From Centrapalus pauciflorus (Eukaryota; Streptophyta; Magnoliopsida; Asterales; Asteraceae), in contig JAANYP010000148.1 in NCBI GenBank assembly GCA_020465985.1, forward strand, positions 406,827 through 470,826: a DNA stretch of 64,000 nucleotides, written 5' to 3'. The stretch's first letter is position 1. Each line of letters starts with the position of its first letter. Position numbers and translations under genes: made by a program. Below the pieces are notes generated by a model, which was given only the letters and a program-made list of their open reading frames with translations, had not been told where the DNA came from and did not search any database. Shown in pieces: positions 47,956 through 60,387 of this stretch.

Positions 47956-48283
47956 CCAAATACGCTTTATAGAACCATAACACCATCATGTCAAATTCCT
48001 TTAAATAAGTGTCCTTATCACACATATCAAGCTTTCCAGCTACAACTTGATTTAAAAAATCAAGCATTTTCTTCAAATCACAAGGAATGACCATCTCCTG
48101 TTATTTTACATCCTCTTTGCAATTAATATAGTCAACCAACATTCTTTTAGTTATGTTGGTACTAATGTTCCTCTCTAATTCATCCCAATGTTCTTCAAAA
48201 GAAAGTGTCAAGTTGGTTTCAACATTCCTAGTCTTCAAACAAGTTTCTCCACTTTCAATTATTTCAAACATCTTGCTTATCAC
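47956..48283 (-). pseudogene. ARID element copy B: linker between protease and ARID domains
   Basis: Frames 48283-48101 and 48094-47956 on minus: SFEEHWDELERNISTNITKR, MLVDYINCKED, then MVIPCDLKKMLDFLNQVVAG and LWFYKAYLECPQES. One stop separates them. No known fold assigned. It contains helical, charged stretches. Corresponds to 26830-27090 in copy A. Confidence 0.55.
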
Positions 48284-48811
48284 ACAAATATTTTCTAGAA
48301 ATCAACCACAAATCCTTGAACATTTAACTATGATAGGCTTAGTATGTTTATACCCAATTAATTTGGTACATACAATACACTTGGAATGATCAAATCAGAA
48401 TTGTTGCAGTTTATTATTACTTCTCCCAATCCTTTAATTTGAATATAACATCACTTCTCTTTGTTTGTATCTTCTAAAGGTTTAAAGTTAACAAACAAAT
48501 CCATATGTGATGCTATATGTTTAGAGGAAGCCTTGCTTACATACCAAATCCGTCCTCATCACCATTGAATCTGCCATTTTTCTGATTATAAATGAATCTG
48601 CCTTGAAATCTCTTGCACTAACCGCCATACCATCGGGTTGTTCCTTCCCTGTTTTCGACTTTAAATTTAAGTGATAAGCATCCATGTTTCGATAAGGGCA
48701 GTTCCAATACGTATGTCCCTTGATCTTGCAAACATAACATCTTGCACGCTTCATCTTTTGTGCCATTTCTGATCTTGAACTTTCATGTCTAATTATAATT
48801 CTCAAATTCAC
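48284..48811 (-). pseudogene. ARID element copy B: CCHC knuckle and retropepsin-like region
   Basis: The frame 48811-48521 has KMKRARCYVCKIKGHTYWNC (CCHC knuckle) followed in phase by GKEQPDGMAVSARDFKADSF, the start of the protease-like part. This shows that the stop between them in copy A is secondary. A deletion near 48550 and frameshifts break the protease-like domain. Confidence 0.65.
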
Positions 48812-48965
48812 AATATTTTGTAAAAAATCATCATATCTGCGGTTCTTGTTCCATCTTTGAACATCATGGTTTTCCTAATTGCAATCGGGTCACTCCTTAG
48901 TCATAAGTTCCTTCGTGCAAATTCCAATCTCCTCCCATAATTGAGCCTTGGTCTCTGATACCAAT

Positions 48966-49332
48966 TGTGGAACATCATTCTGTTTTTGACAGATGGTGTT
49001 CTATTTCGATCAGTTACGTAGCCAAAAGAAGCCATTTCCAATGATCACAAGTTCTGAAATTTGACAAGTAATTGTAGCAGTAAATTAACAATGAAACACA
49101 ATCTTCATTGATAGGATCGATCCAATACATACACACACATACCTACGGTTTTACAGAGCCTATTTAATAAGCATGAACCAGTGCAACCTTTGTATATGTG
49201 ACTATTCGGACAGACATATCTAACTGCTTCTTAACCAACTTACTTAGGCTATTATTATTTATTAATAGCCCCTAAGACACATAATTACATAATAATTAAT
49301 AAGTACTTTAAAACATTGATATTAATACTACA
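48966..49332 (-). repeat. 5' LTR of the ARID element, copy B
   Basis: 367 bp without the MITE found in copy A. Ends TACTACA on plus, then ACTGA (49333-49337). PBS-like CTCTGATACCA at 48953-48963. Confidence 0.82.
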
Positions 49333-49337
49333 ACTGA

Positions 49338-50312
49338 CACTACTACAAAAACCATAATGGACCCCGGTACAAAATGATACAAAACTCTGATTGTAGCACC
49401 GGTTGATAAGAGGGGAGGTCTATTCCAAATATAAAGGACTCAGTCGTTCAACCATGGTATATATGTATAAAGACCCCAGTTTAATAAAAAAATAACCCGG
49501 GTTCCAAGGTATTTATGGAATTATGAAAATACGAATATGGGTTTCTACTATTTTTAAGATAAAAAATTTTATTTTTTAACACTTTTCAACACCAAGATAT
49601 AAACATATATTATAGATTTATAGCGAATTCAACAACATATTTCATTTTCATTCATCAAATTAAACAAAACTCACACAAATATAGTGCCTACTTTTTCATT
49701 CTTTCGTTTAATTTTCATTACAAAATGATATCATTCTAATACAATTTTAAAATCAATACACAATTATTATTCCTTAAAACCCAACGAAAATTAGTCTAAC
49801 ATTTTATCATTTTTGTGAACAATAGTCATTTTCAAAGAATTGGAGTTCTCATGTGAAATTCCAATTTGATGACAGAACGGAGTGCTTACCACTTATCACA
49901 AGTAGTCATTTTGATGGCAGATGGCTACAAAACACTGCAATAAAAGCTCAACAATGATCATGTATCAAATTAGTTGGAATGTGTAACATAAGTAAAATTT
50001 TACCTACATTAAATAATACATGTACATACTACCGAAATAAAAAATCCATAACGACTGAAAACAATAAAGAATATTACAATAAGTAGCAATTAAACATGAA
50101 CTCACAATTTTGATTCCTGGAGAGAAGCCTGTTTATCATAAACTTTCTTGCATGGATTGTTACGGCATTGGTGTTCACCATTTGCACTATTTAAACCTAA
50201 ATACCAAAAAATAGTAAAACGTAAGGACAAAGTGTTGAATTTCTTGAATAAACAACAAGAACATATGACAATAGTACAGACTACAGAGTTCAACTTTAAA
50301 GCGCTATCAATA
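49338..50312 (+). mobile_element. CACTA terminal fragment, copy B
   Basis: CACTACTACAAAAACC end with subterminal ACCCCGG words, parallel to 28807-29940. Lacks the inverted-repeat arm of copy A. Interrupted at 50312 by copia 2. Confidence 0.65.
50308..50312. other. Target-site duplication CAATA (copia 2, left)
   Basis: CAATA here and at 61055-61059. The uninterrupted target is seen in copy A near 29923 as AAATATTCGG. Confidence 0.88.
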
Positions 50313-50977
50313 TGACAGGATCTAAACTTAACTACCTAAGATTAACTGATTTGAATTGATCAGAGTGTAAACCAATAATCTTGTATTTAATCAAAGTCTA
50401 ATTAAGAAGTTTGCGGAATAACACTTAATTATTTTGATAAAAGCTTTCAAAATCAATAACAAATAAACACAAGTAATAATCAAAACTGCTTGTATTGCTG
50501 AATCAGAATGATTACAATCACCTCTAATCTGTTTGATTAGACGAATAACACAAATTGTTCTTAGGGTTTTACAACCTTAGAGGCTTCTGAAAACTTAAAC
50601 AAAAGGCAATTACAATTTTGAATACGCAAAAAAAACTCTTAACAATAGAAAGACCTATTCTATATATTTATAATGCTTTCTGATTTTGTTTCCTTGAAGG
50701 ACTCTGACTTCTCTGATAGTAGATATGCTGGAATCTTCGTGTAGATATCTTTTCCTTAATATCAGCACCTTCTGTTTATGAAACCGTTGAGCAACTTGAA
50801 ATACTTAGCAGCTTGTGCAAGGCAGCTTGAGAGAAATTACTCTGGCAGCATGAACTTTTACACTAACAGCTCGAGATTCTTCAACTAGCAGCATGAACTT
50901 TGTACTTACATAGAAATTCTAGTAACAGTATGAGAAGTCTAACTAACAGCTTGAACTACTTAGAGTATTTCCCAACA
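50313..50977 (-). repeat. 3' LTR of copia 2
   Basis: 665 bp, TGTTGGGAAATAC at its minus 5' end. Followed outward by CAATA. Confidence 0.92.
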
Positions 50978-50978
50978 A

Positions 50979-50989
50979 TCTCCCCCTAA
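50979..50989 (-). other. Polypurine tract of copia 2
   Basis: TTAGGGGGAGA on minus, 1-2 nt from the LTR start. Confidence 0.85.
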
Positions 50990-51126
50990 CTTAAATTCTT
51001 TACACAAGACTTTAAGTTCTATACAAATAAGGAAATAAAATAAGTAAACTGTTATTTACAAACCAAGGCTTTCAAAAACTTATAACTGTGCAAGTTTCTG
51101 ATTGACTGCCTTCAAAAACTCTTTCT

Positions 51127-53898
51127 TCATATCTTCTCTATCACAATACAATTTACAGATCTCATCTGAAGTAACAGAGCTTTTGGTAGATCAAAGAATT
51201 CAAAATCGAAGAACATACCAGATCCATCTGTAAATCTTATTCTGTAAGTCTTTGATTTGACAAACAAATTAACCTGTTTGATCTTAATTTCCTTTGCATT
51301 CTCTATATCTTTCCTTATAGACTCAGGATCAAAAATGCTCTTCAGATCTTTAATAGCCTTCTTCACTTGTGGTAGAGACGATCTTGCTTGTGTTACAGAC
51401 CCAACATGATGCATTCTTGTGAGCTCATCTCTGGTCATCCCTTGGACTATATGCATTATGCTTTTATACTCTTCTTCTGGACCAGATTCCCTTCTTACAA
51501 CAAACTGATATCTTAAGTCAATGTTGTCCATTGGCTTAGCATACCAATAATTAATAAGAGGTTTTGTAAAATCATGTTGGTCTAAGGATTTCTCTATCTC
51601 CATCACCTTTTGCAGCTGATGCTCAAATATCACCCTTTTAACCTGATCCAACTTTGCTTGTGAAATTGACTCTGATTCAGGAATAGCAGCAGCAGCAGCT
51701 TGATCAATAGGAGCAGGGACACTGGCAACAGTTTGAACATCACCTGTACCAGCTTGAACTGGTTCTTGGGAACTTTGGACTTTCTGGGGGCTTTGGCTTT
51801 CTTTCGTTTGTCCATCTCTTTGTCATGGATATCTTGCAGCCTTTCTGTGCTCATGGACTGAGCCATTTTCTTTGGGATACCAGCTGCAAAGGCAAAATTA
51901 ATTAGAAATCTTCTATGCTCAGCCTTTGAATGCCCTGTTGGCATCTTCCTCTTCCTTTCCCCTTGCTTGACCACAAACCCTCTCAGGTAATCACCTAAGG
52001 TTTCATCGTCTTCCATTGGGGACTGGGTTTGCTGGTCTAATTCTTGATCTTGTTCTTCTGCTAATTTTCTGGCAATCTCAGCATCAAAGACAATCTGGGG
52101 GCTTCTTTGGTAGAAAATTTGTGCTTTGGAGACTCTATAAGAATGCCCTTGCCCTTATCTTTTGTAGCAGAAGTTGTAGCTTGGACTGAACTGATGGGAG
52201 CTTGAAAACCTTCTCTTATAACAACTCCAATTGCTTTTGAAGAAGCAGCTTGAGTTTCTAGGCTAACAGCTTGAGAAGCTGTTGGGACTGTTAGCCTAGA
52301 TTCTTGAACTGTTGGAGCTGCTTGGACTGATTCTGTTGGAGCTGCTTGGACTGATTCTGGGATCACCTGATTCTCCCCCTTTTTGAAAGCATTGGTTTGG
52401 TCAGGAGGACCTACAACCGTTGCCACTTGGGTTTGAATCATACGCTCTAATTGAATGATCTTATTCCCACAGAGGGTAAACCCTTTATGGAGATAATCCA
52501 TTCTCTGATTTTGAGCCGCTTCTGCCTGCCTGAGTGCAATGATTTGTGCCCCCTTTGCAGCACTGATGGACTGATGATATTCCAACATTGCTACAACAGG
52601 TTGCAGCTTAGGATCCGTTAATAACATAAGTTGCAGACTAGCCTCAAGATCAGCAAACGTATGTGGTGCTTGTGATCTATCACTGGCATGAATACCAGAA
52701 GTAGAAACCTCTGGGCCCCTCTGTTCTTGGTTCTGGGGACTTCCAGCTGGTACTTGCACACCTGCTGTTGCCATGGTTGTGGTCTTAATGATGTTGGCAC
52801 TGTCCTATGCCTCTTGTGCAGAGACAGCAGTAGTGTCAGCCACAGAACCCATATGGACTATCTCTGGAGAGATGTCCACCTCCTGATTGAGGATGGGAGT
52901 GTCCTCAATGGGTGCCCTTTCGATATTCTGTGCAGAAGTGTCCTTCTGCACAGGGTTATTTGGCTCTTTTATGAGAGACGAGGAGGAAGGAGCTCCTGGA
53001 CCTCTTTTCCTTTTATATAGTTGTAGTGGGGATGAAGGCTTAACAAAAGGAACTGAAGGCATTTGTGTATCATGAGGAGTGGGTTGAGGTCCTGGGGGTG
53101 AAGCAGTAGTGTTAGGCTGAGCCTGCTCAAGACCCTCTCCTCTGTTTCTTGGAATGATGTTCATCATTGCAGAAGGCAATGGAACATCTACACTCAAAAA
53201 ATTGGCACTTGGCTTTAAAAGCCTTTTAATAGAAGATAGTGAGTGCCTATGGGAAACATGTATCCTCTTATGTATATGAAAATTTGTGCAAGTTTTTGCA
53301 ATTATCTCTGCCAAAAATCGAGGATACATCAAAAATTTCCCATTCTTTAGGGAATGATGCCTTAACATCCCCTGAAAAATCATATTTGAAAAATTGAACT
53401 GCTGGCCTGTTGAAAAGCACGCTAAGGCAGTGGCAATATTTGAAGAAAATTCTGACCAACCAGTTCTTTTAGTGCTAATACACTGCTGAATAATATGCAC
53501 AAGATATTTCCATTTAGGTGAAAAGTGTGCTTTAAAGAAAGTAAAAGAATCAGCAGGACCCCTATATCCAATATTGTAAAGACCAGTATGTAAAGCATTA
53601 AGGGATAGGTCTGTTATACCTGAGGCATCTTGAAGATGCAGATGTTGACGAATGGATTCCTCAGTTACTGTGATGGGAGTGCCATCGATTTTGGATACCA
53701 GAGAAGGAACTCCATTGATGGTTTTAAAGAAGCACGGTTTCAGAACTGCTCAATATGAGAGATGTATATGGTGGGATTGATATTGAGGTCATGATTGATA
53801 TGGGAACTTCGAAGGAATTCCATTATGTCATGGAATGGTTCAAGATCAGCGTGTTTGAGAGAGTAGGGTAGACAGTTATGTTCTTTTACGAACTCCAT
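51127..53898 (-). pseudogene. Copia 2 post-pol ORF (ORF3)
   Basis: Start ATG 53898, 336 nt after the pol stop, after a leader containing AAAACCCTAAAATC. Successive frames with a few stops/indels: 53898-53730, about 53500-52805, 52774-52061, 52016-51630, 51651-51127. The N-terminal third has a conserved-looking globular part (NPTIYISHIEQF, WSEFSSNIATALACF, FNFSNMIFQGML, KFLMYPRFLAEI), followed by a long Pro/Ser/Gln-rich, low-complexity middle and a charged C-terminal part with helical stretches. I recall similar proteins after pol in other composite Copia elements. Their role is unknown. There is no evident membrane anchor, so 'envelope' is not justified. Confidence 0.65.
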
Positions 53899-54233
53899 TG
53901 AAGATCAATCGGAGATTTTAGGGTTTTTAGTAAGGTGCGTGGGAATTGTTTCAGAGAATCAAGAAGGGTTCAAGAAGATATTTTGCAACTGGTAGTTACA
54001 ATAGAACGAAACTGGAACCTTTAAAGGTTTTGAAAATATCCTAACCCGCACACATATTTATGGAAATGACCATATTACCCTGCACACTTTGACAGATCAA
54101 GTGAAACAACTAACAGTCCGAGAAAATGAACTAGCAGCTTGAGAAAATACTCAAGCTGTTAGTTGAAAATTAGGCGACTGGTAATGAAACAGTGACTCCC
54201 CCTTAATCAAGCATATGTACACAGAAAAACAAA
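53899..54233 (-). other. Spacer between copia 2 pol and ORF3
   Basis: Non-coding. A weak TATA-like CATAAATATG on minus near 54055 could precede ORF3, but this is speculative. Confidence 0.4.
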
Positions 54234-56918
54234 TTAATCCATGTTAACCATACCAATATTTGAGACTAGGAAGGTGAATCTTCCTACATCAAATGGTTTT
54301 GTAAATAGATCAGCTAACTGATCATCAGTGTGAATTTTGGTAACTTGGATTAATTTCTTCTCATTGCAATCCCTTATAAAATGAAATCTAATTTCTATAT
54401 GCCTGGTTTTGGGAAATTTCACTGGATTTTGTACAATGCTAATTGCACTTGAATTGTCAATATAAATGGGAGTGGATAGGAAATTCATACCATAGTCTCT
54501 TAGTTGATTTTGAATCCACATCACTTGGGAGCAGCAACTTGCAGCTGCTACATATTCTGCTTCAGTAGATGATGTGGAGACAGTTGTTTGCTTTTTGCAC
54601 TGCCAAGGGACCAATATTGTTCCCAAGTATTGACATCCACCAGTTGTGGATTTTCTGTCAATATTGCACCCTCCATAATCACTGTCAGAATAGGCTGTTA
54701 GTTCAAGAGGAGAGTCTTTAGGATACCAGAGGCCTAAATGTGGTTGGCCTTTGAGATATCTAAAAATTCTCTTAACAGCAACCAAATGAGAATCCTTTGG
54801 AGAGCATTGAAACCTAGCACACACACAAACAGCAAACATAATATCAGGTCTAGAAGATGTTAGATACATAAGAGATCCTATAAGAGATCTGTATAGATGA
54901 ATGTCCACATCTATGTCATCTTTGTTTGTATGGAGCTGTTTGTGAGGATCCATTGGAGTACTTGCAACTTTGGTGTCTTGATACCCAAACTTTTCCAGTA
55001 TGTCTTTAACATACTTTGATTGACTTATGAAGAGACCAGTGGGCTTTTGCTTGACCTGCAATCCTAGAAAGAATGTGAGTTCTCCCATTGAACTCATTTG
55101 AAACTTTTTGTGCATTAATGCCTCAAACTCTTTGCACAGACAATCATTTGTTGAGCCAAAAATGATGTCATCAACATAGATTTGTACAAGCAGAATCTCA
55201 GCTTTGATGGACTTTGTGAAAAGTGTTTTGTCCAGAGTGCCTCTCTTGAAACCATTCTGTAGAAGGTATGATGACAGAGTGTCATACCATGCTCTTGGGG
55301 CTTGATGGAGTCCATAAAGAGCCTTGTCTAGCTTGTAGACTCTGTCTGGATACTTGTAGTCCTCAAAACCAGAAGGCTGACACACATAGACCTCTTCTTC
55401 AATTTTGCCATATAGAAAAGCAGACTTCACATCCATTTGATACACTTTAAAACCTTTGAAGCTTGCATATGCCAAAAATAGTCTGATGGCTTCAATTCTT
55501 GCCACTGGTGCAAAGACATCCTCATAATCTACGCCTTCTTCTTGAGTGTACCCTTGGGCTACTAATCTTGCTTTGTTTTTGATGACTATCCCTCTTTCAT
55601 CTTTCTTGTTTCTGAACACCCATCTTGTACCAATGGCTCTCTTTCCTCTTGGAAGATCAACAAGTGTCCATACATTCTGAATCTTGAATTGTAGCAGCTC
55701 TTCCTGCATTGCCTCAATCCAGGATGAATCTTTCAATGCTTCTGATGCCTTTTTAGGTTCTAGCTGAGACATGAAACAGGCATGTTCAAAAGCAGCTAGA
55801 CTGAATTCAGGAACTGCTTGTTCAGCAGCCATTTTCCTTGTTTGCACAGGTGTACGTGGATCACCCATTATTTGAGTGAGAGGATGATACTTGTGAACTC
55901 TGAGTGTAGGCTCTCTTTCTGTCTGAAAAGAAGATCCAAGGTTTGTATCATCTCCATCAGGACCAGTGTATGGTTCAGCTTCTGGAACAGCTTGACTTGA
56001 ATCTGGGACTGTGTCCCTTTGTGTTGGAGCTGTTCTCTCAGGACTTGGGAGTGGCACTTCAGTGTCTGGATTTGTATCATGTTGAGCATTCAGAACCCCT
56101 GGAGGGTCACATGACAGAAGTGGTATAGTTGTATCCTCATCCCAATTATTTGAATCTGCAGCAGTTTGAAAATTTGTGCCAACAGCTTGAGAATTTGTAT
56201 TGACAGCATGAGAATTTGTGTTGACAGCTTCAATTCTGTTTGCATAAGCTTCTGCAGCATACTTAACAAAGCTCAGAGAATTTGTTAGTGAATCTAAATC
56301 AAACAACCAATCAGGACCAGTGCCTTTGACATTTGCAGTATTTTCATTAAATTCAACATTGGCACTTTCTTCAATGGTTTTAGACACACTGTTATATACT
56401 CTATAGGCTTTGCTTTGATATGAGTATCCTACAAAGAAACCTTCTTCAGCCTTACTTTCAAACTTCCCTAAGTGAGTCTTAGTGTGAAGAATGGTGCATG
56501 GACAGCCAAATGACTTGAAAAAGGCTATTAAGGGTATTCTATTATGGAGTAACTCATATGGAGTTTTCACTTGTGATTGAACAATCTGAACCCTATTTAG
56601 AACATAACAGGTTGTGTTGACTGCTTCTGCCCAAAAGGTCATTGGCAGTTTTGAATCAGCTAACATGGTTCTAGCAGCCTCAATTAATGTTCTGTTCTTT
56701 CTTTCAACTACACCATTTTGCTGTGGTGTTCTTGGTGCACTATATTGCCTAGCAATACCTTTGGACTCACAAAAGCTGTTTAGAATGTGATTTTTAAACT
56801 CAGTTCCATTGTCTGATCTTATCACCTTAACTTTTGAGTTGGATTGGTTTTCTATCTTAAGAATAAATGACTTAACTAGCTCATCAGTTTCATCTTTAGA
56901 CCTAAGAAAGTAAACCAA
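54234..56918 (-). pseudogene. Copia 2 integrase C-half, reverse transcriptase and RNase H
   Basis: An 894-residue open frame. Residues ~30-90 carry the second and third integrase catalytic residues (IRSDNGTEFKNH, NGVVERKNRTLIEAARTML). The variable linker to ~410 is Asp/Glu/Pro-rich. RT ~430-660 has [60 protein letters not shown] and catalytic IYVDDIIFGS. RNase H ~745-890 has YSDSDYGGCNIDRKSTTGG, STEAEYVAA, IYIDNSSAI, RHIEIRFHFIRD, and ends ADLFTKPFD. It is cut from the integrase N-terminus by a frameshift near 56905. Otherwise open through all key motifs, so enzymatic residues look preserved. Confidence 0.9.
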
Positions 56919-57376
56919 GTAAATCTGGTGAAATCATCAACAATAACTAAACAGTAGGCCCTTTTATTCAAACTTAAAACAGATGTTGGACCAAATAGAT
57001 CCATATGAATAACCTGAAGAGCAGATGAGATTGAATTTACTTCTTTGGCCTTATGAGAAGTTTTGTGTTGCTTGCCTTTAAGACATGCTACACAATGATC
57101 ATCACATATGAACTCCTTTTGTGGTAAACCTCTTACCAGATTCTTTTTTACTAAAACATTCATGGACTTGAAGTTCATGTGACACATCCTTCTATGCCAA
57201 AGAGCAGACTCGTTGGATGATGCTTTGGATATCAAACAGCTTAAAGTATTTGATTTGGATAAAAGTTCTGTGTCCAAACAGTATACATTGTCCTTTCTTG
57301 GTGTTCTTAGTAAAACAAGATTTTCAGGAATTTTGAAATCCTTTTGAAGGACAATGCACTCAAAATCTGTAAACAA
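56876..57376 (-). pseudogene. Copia 2 GAG-pre-integrase and integrase N-half
   Basis: A 166-residue frame: a pre-integrase zinc-binding segment (WHRRMCHMNFKSM, CVACLKGKQHKTSH) and the first catalytic Asp in VIHMDLFGPTSV, ending after DDFTRFTW where a one-base shift breaks the frame. The same region of copia 3 (about 61300-61390) keeps the original phase. Confidence 0.85.
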
Positions 57377-57502
57377 AACAATATTTTATTTGTCACAGAT
57401 TTGAGAGACACTCAATAAATTATACTTAAGCTGTTCAACATACAGAACATCATTGAAAATCATGTTGCCTGCATTAACAGTACCTTTACCTGTAACCTTA
57501 CC

Positions 57503-57721
57503 TCATTTGGAGTTTCCTCCAAATGCAACAAATCCTCCATCAAAGCCTTTGAAATTTGACAAGTACTCAGAATTGCCTGTCATGTGTCTAGAGCATCCAC
57601 TGTCCAAATGCCATCTTGTTTTATGTGTTGACCTGTGGTTGCCCTCGACGAATAAAAGCTTAGTTAGTAGTGGAGTAAACCCAAACCAAGTTGGTTTTGG
57701 GTTGTCCTTGTGCATTAACAT
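57503..57721 (-). pseudogene. Copia 2 aspartic protease
   Basis: A 72-residue frame with WHLDSGCSRHMTGN, the D-S-G active site of Copia proteases, 35-40 residues in, then NLSF-type spacing to FVAFGGNSK. A stop follows near 57500. The frame overlaps the end of the gag frame by 62 nt in another phase. The protease would process Gag-Pol. Confidence 0.8.
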
Positions 57722-59351
57722 AACTAAATACTGTCTTGGATTTCTTATACTTAGTAAGATCCACTGATAGATTTTGTGGAGAGTACTTAGTTAGCACATG
57801 AGGTATCCAGGTATTTTGTCCATCCTTTTCAGTATCAGTCTCAGATGATCCATTACCAGTCCCAATTTTGAGCCTACCAGTCTGAATTGAGTCTGTAGTG
57901 CTAACAGCTTGAGAATTTGCACTAGCAGTCTCAACTTTAGACTTGACAGTTTCAACATTTTTATCAACAGGTTCACCTGAGTTTGTACCTTTGACACACC
58001 ATATTTGTTTAAAAGTTACATTTGGTTTAGCTAAAACTTGTTTTTGGTGTGTGGACTGTTTTTTATTAACTTTTGTGAACCTGTGATCTACTGTTTTCTT
58101 TGGAACTGATGCAGTAGGAGGTTTGGCCTTTGGATTTTTTGAATTTTGAGAGTTTTTCTTTGGATGTTTCACAGTCTGTTTTGCAACAGATGGTTTATAA
58201 AAACAATCTCTGGCCAAGTGATTCTTTCTCCCACAATAAAAACATTTTTTAACTGTTTGAATTGGAGAACCAGTTTTATTTGACAGTTTCTGGTTCTTGT
58301 TCCTCTGATTTCCCCTTACCTGCTGTTGTTTGGGAAACTTTTGGACACCATGCTTTTGACATGTGCAAACTAGAACATTTTTACCCTTGTTTTTATTCTT
58401 TGAAGAATATGCAGTGTTACAGTTAGAAGGTACGGAAACCTGTGGAGTAGCATTGCACACACTCATCTTCTCCTTTCCTTTCTTATTGGGGGCTTGGATT
58501 GCTATAGGTGCACTCATTGTTTTGTGTTCTTTCTCAACTGCTGTGCACTCACAGTCTCTATTTTGAATCTGATCTTCTTTAGATTCAGGACTGTTAGTAA
58601 GGATAGGATCTACAGTAGTCATAGACTCATCTAATGGTTCATTGACAAGCCTATCAGCAACCTCACTCATTTGATGAATGTATTTGTTGTTGTATGGAGG
58701 TGGAGTAGCTCTGTAGCCTATGCCTTCTTTGGGATTAACCTGAGATTTTACCCTATCTTTAAATTGAACTTCCATAAGGTGTTCCAGCTTTTGATTTGCC
58801 AATTTGAAGTTACCTAGATCTATATTGACAGATTCTAGTTTCTTATTAGCCTCTAACACCTTTTGTTCAGTCTCTTCTACCTTTTTATTTAGGGATTCTA
58901 TTTTCTTATTTAGCTCCTTTTTCTCCCACTCATGATATGTTCTATCATGTCCCATTTGAATCTCATTATCCTTATAGTCATTGATCTGTTTTTCAAGATC
59001 TTCTATGGCTTGCATGTATTCATATATCCTCTCTTCCATCTTAGCTAGAGTTTTACACATGCTCTCATTATGATCTCTGTACTTTTTAACCATATTTTTG
59101 CATGTTTGAGAGCAGAGTTTAGAATTTACCTCAGATGGTAGTTCAGTGGAGGAGACATTTGATGTTTCTGCCATTAGAGCTTGATTTTGAAACTCTTCCT
59201 CTGTCTGATCACTCCAGTCAAACACATTGTATTCTTGAGAGACAAGTGCTTGTGATGATGAAGCCTGATTAGTCTGCTGAGGCCTTGATGATTGTTGACT
59301 TTGAGATCTGCATTCTCTGGCAAAGTGGCTAAGCTTATGACATTTATAGCA
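57660..59351 (-). pseudogene. Copia 2 gag C-terminal part: knuckles and coiled coil
   Basis: An open frame to 57660. It includes knuckle CYKCHKLSHFAREC (59351-59309), a long heptad-rich region (about 59110-58750: MCKTLAKMEERIYEYMQAIE, KKELNKKIESLNKKVEETEQ) predicted to form a coiled coil, and a second knuckle CFYCGRKNHLARDC (about 58250-58205) in a Lys/Pro-rich tail. Two knuckles plus a coiled coil are features reported for Sirevirus Gag. The phase differs from the capsid frame upstream by an indel near 59415. Confidence 0.8.
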
Positions 59352-60312
59352 CTCAACTTTTGACTTATCAAAAGCTGGTTTGCCTTCTGCTCTGGCTTGA
59401 AAGTTAGTCCTGCCCGTTTAAGAAATCTTTTGGCCCTCATGGTCAGCATTGCATGTTGCCACTTCAGATCCATTTCTTCAAGATCATCTGGATGAATCTG
59501 TTCTAGATCTTCAGCATTGAGGGCAAACAGTCCATCATTTGCAACAAAAGCCTCATAGTGAATTTCAGTTGAGTTGCCATCACCACCTGAAAAGGAATCA
59601 CTGCCATTAGATTTTTCAGATGACAGAAGAGCAGTATTGTGATTATAAGAAAGAGATTTCTTTTTAGTGTCAATCTCAGTCTCAAACACTCTCAGACTGT
59701 TGTACAGAGCATCCAGTTCTATTTCATCAAGAGTGTCTTTAGTTCTCCATTGAGCAGCATAAACTGTCCATTCTTCTCCAAGAGATCTGAGAAACTTTCT
59801 GTTGACCTCATCTTGATCCAGGCTGACTTTTGCACTTTCCAGTTCACTTATCAGTTTGTTGAACCTGTCAAAAATTTGAGTAAGGTTTTCATTCTTGCCA
59901 CCAGAAAAGTTCTCATACTGCTGTTTCAAAAGATCCTTTTGATTTCTCTTGGTACTGGCATTACCAGCAAATCTTTTCTCTAAAGCATTCCAAAGACAAT
60001 GAGCAGTATAAAACTTTTTGAACTGATATTGATAAGCATTAGGAATGACTATTTGTAAAAGTGTAAGAGCTTTCACTTCATTCATTCTAGCCTTTCTTTC
60101 AAGTTCAGTTTTGGAGGAGTTTTGATTGGTTTTCCCTCATCATCAAGTTCTGGATCAACTACAGGAGGAAATTCAACAGCTTCCCATATGGCATAATCAA
60201 TGAATTGAATATGCTGTTGAATCCTGAGTTTCCACATCTCAAACTCAGTGGGCTTGAGCATAGGCACTTTGAGTCCTTGCCCAGATCCATTGCTGCTATT
60301 ATCAAATTCCAT
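59352..60312 (-). pseudogene. Copia 2 gag capsid part (UBN2-type)
   Basis: Starts MEFDNSSNGSGQG at 60312. The frame breaks after KTPPK near 60108, where a T-run is one base shorter than in copia 1 (18638-18642). It resumes at 60085 with ARMNEVKALTLLQIVIPNAY and runs through YENFSGGKNENLTQIFDRFN and FLRSLGEEWTVYAAQWRTKD to the acidic FALNAEDLEQIHPDDLEEMD segment. A second indel near 59415 precedes the knuckle. It forms the capsid in functional relatives. Confidence 0.82.
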
Positions 60313-60373
60313 TGAAAAAGATTAAAAATTTAAAAGAAAGCTTTCGACTTTGAAAAACAAAGAATGACCTGTG

Positions 60374-60385
60374 GCTCTGATACCA
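60374..60385 (-). other. Primer-binding site, initiator Met tRNA (copia 2)
   Basis: TGGTATCAGAGC on minus, two bases from the LTR. Confidence 0.9.
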
Positions 60386-60387
60386 CT

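Larger units (their letters stand above)
45315..49332 (-). mobile_element. ARID-bearing LTR retroelement, copy B
   Basis: Same insertion as copy A, since both are followed by ACTGACACTACTAC. The left LTR lost its outer 8-10 bp in the deletion that also removed the TSD. Interrupted by the LTR-PBS insertion (46684-47937) but free of the Copia derivative. Multiple frameshifts. Confidence 0.75.
39455..50312. repeat. Segmental duplication, copy B
   Basis: Collinear with copy A and continuing past the Copia insertion for about 23 bp (61055-61077, TTCGGAAAATCC vs TTCGGAAACCTC near 29930). It starts about 0.45 kb upstream of the UGT gene. Confidence 0.85.

Noticed and set aside
57503..57767. Plus-strand ORFs opposite the Copia gag-pol
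   Set aside because: Antisense shadows of well-recognised minus-strand domains.
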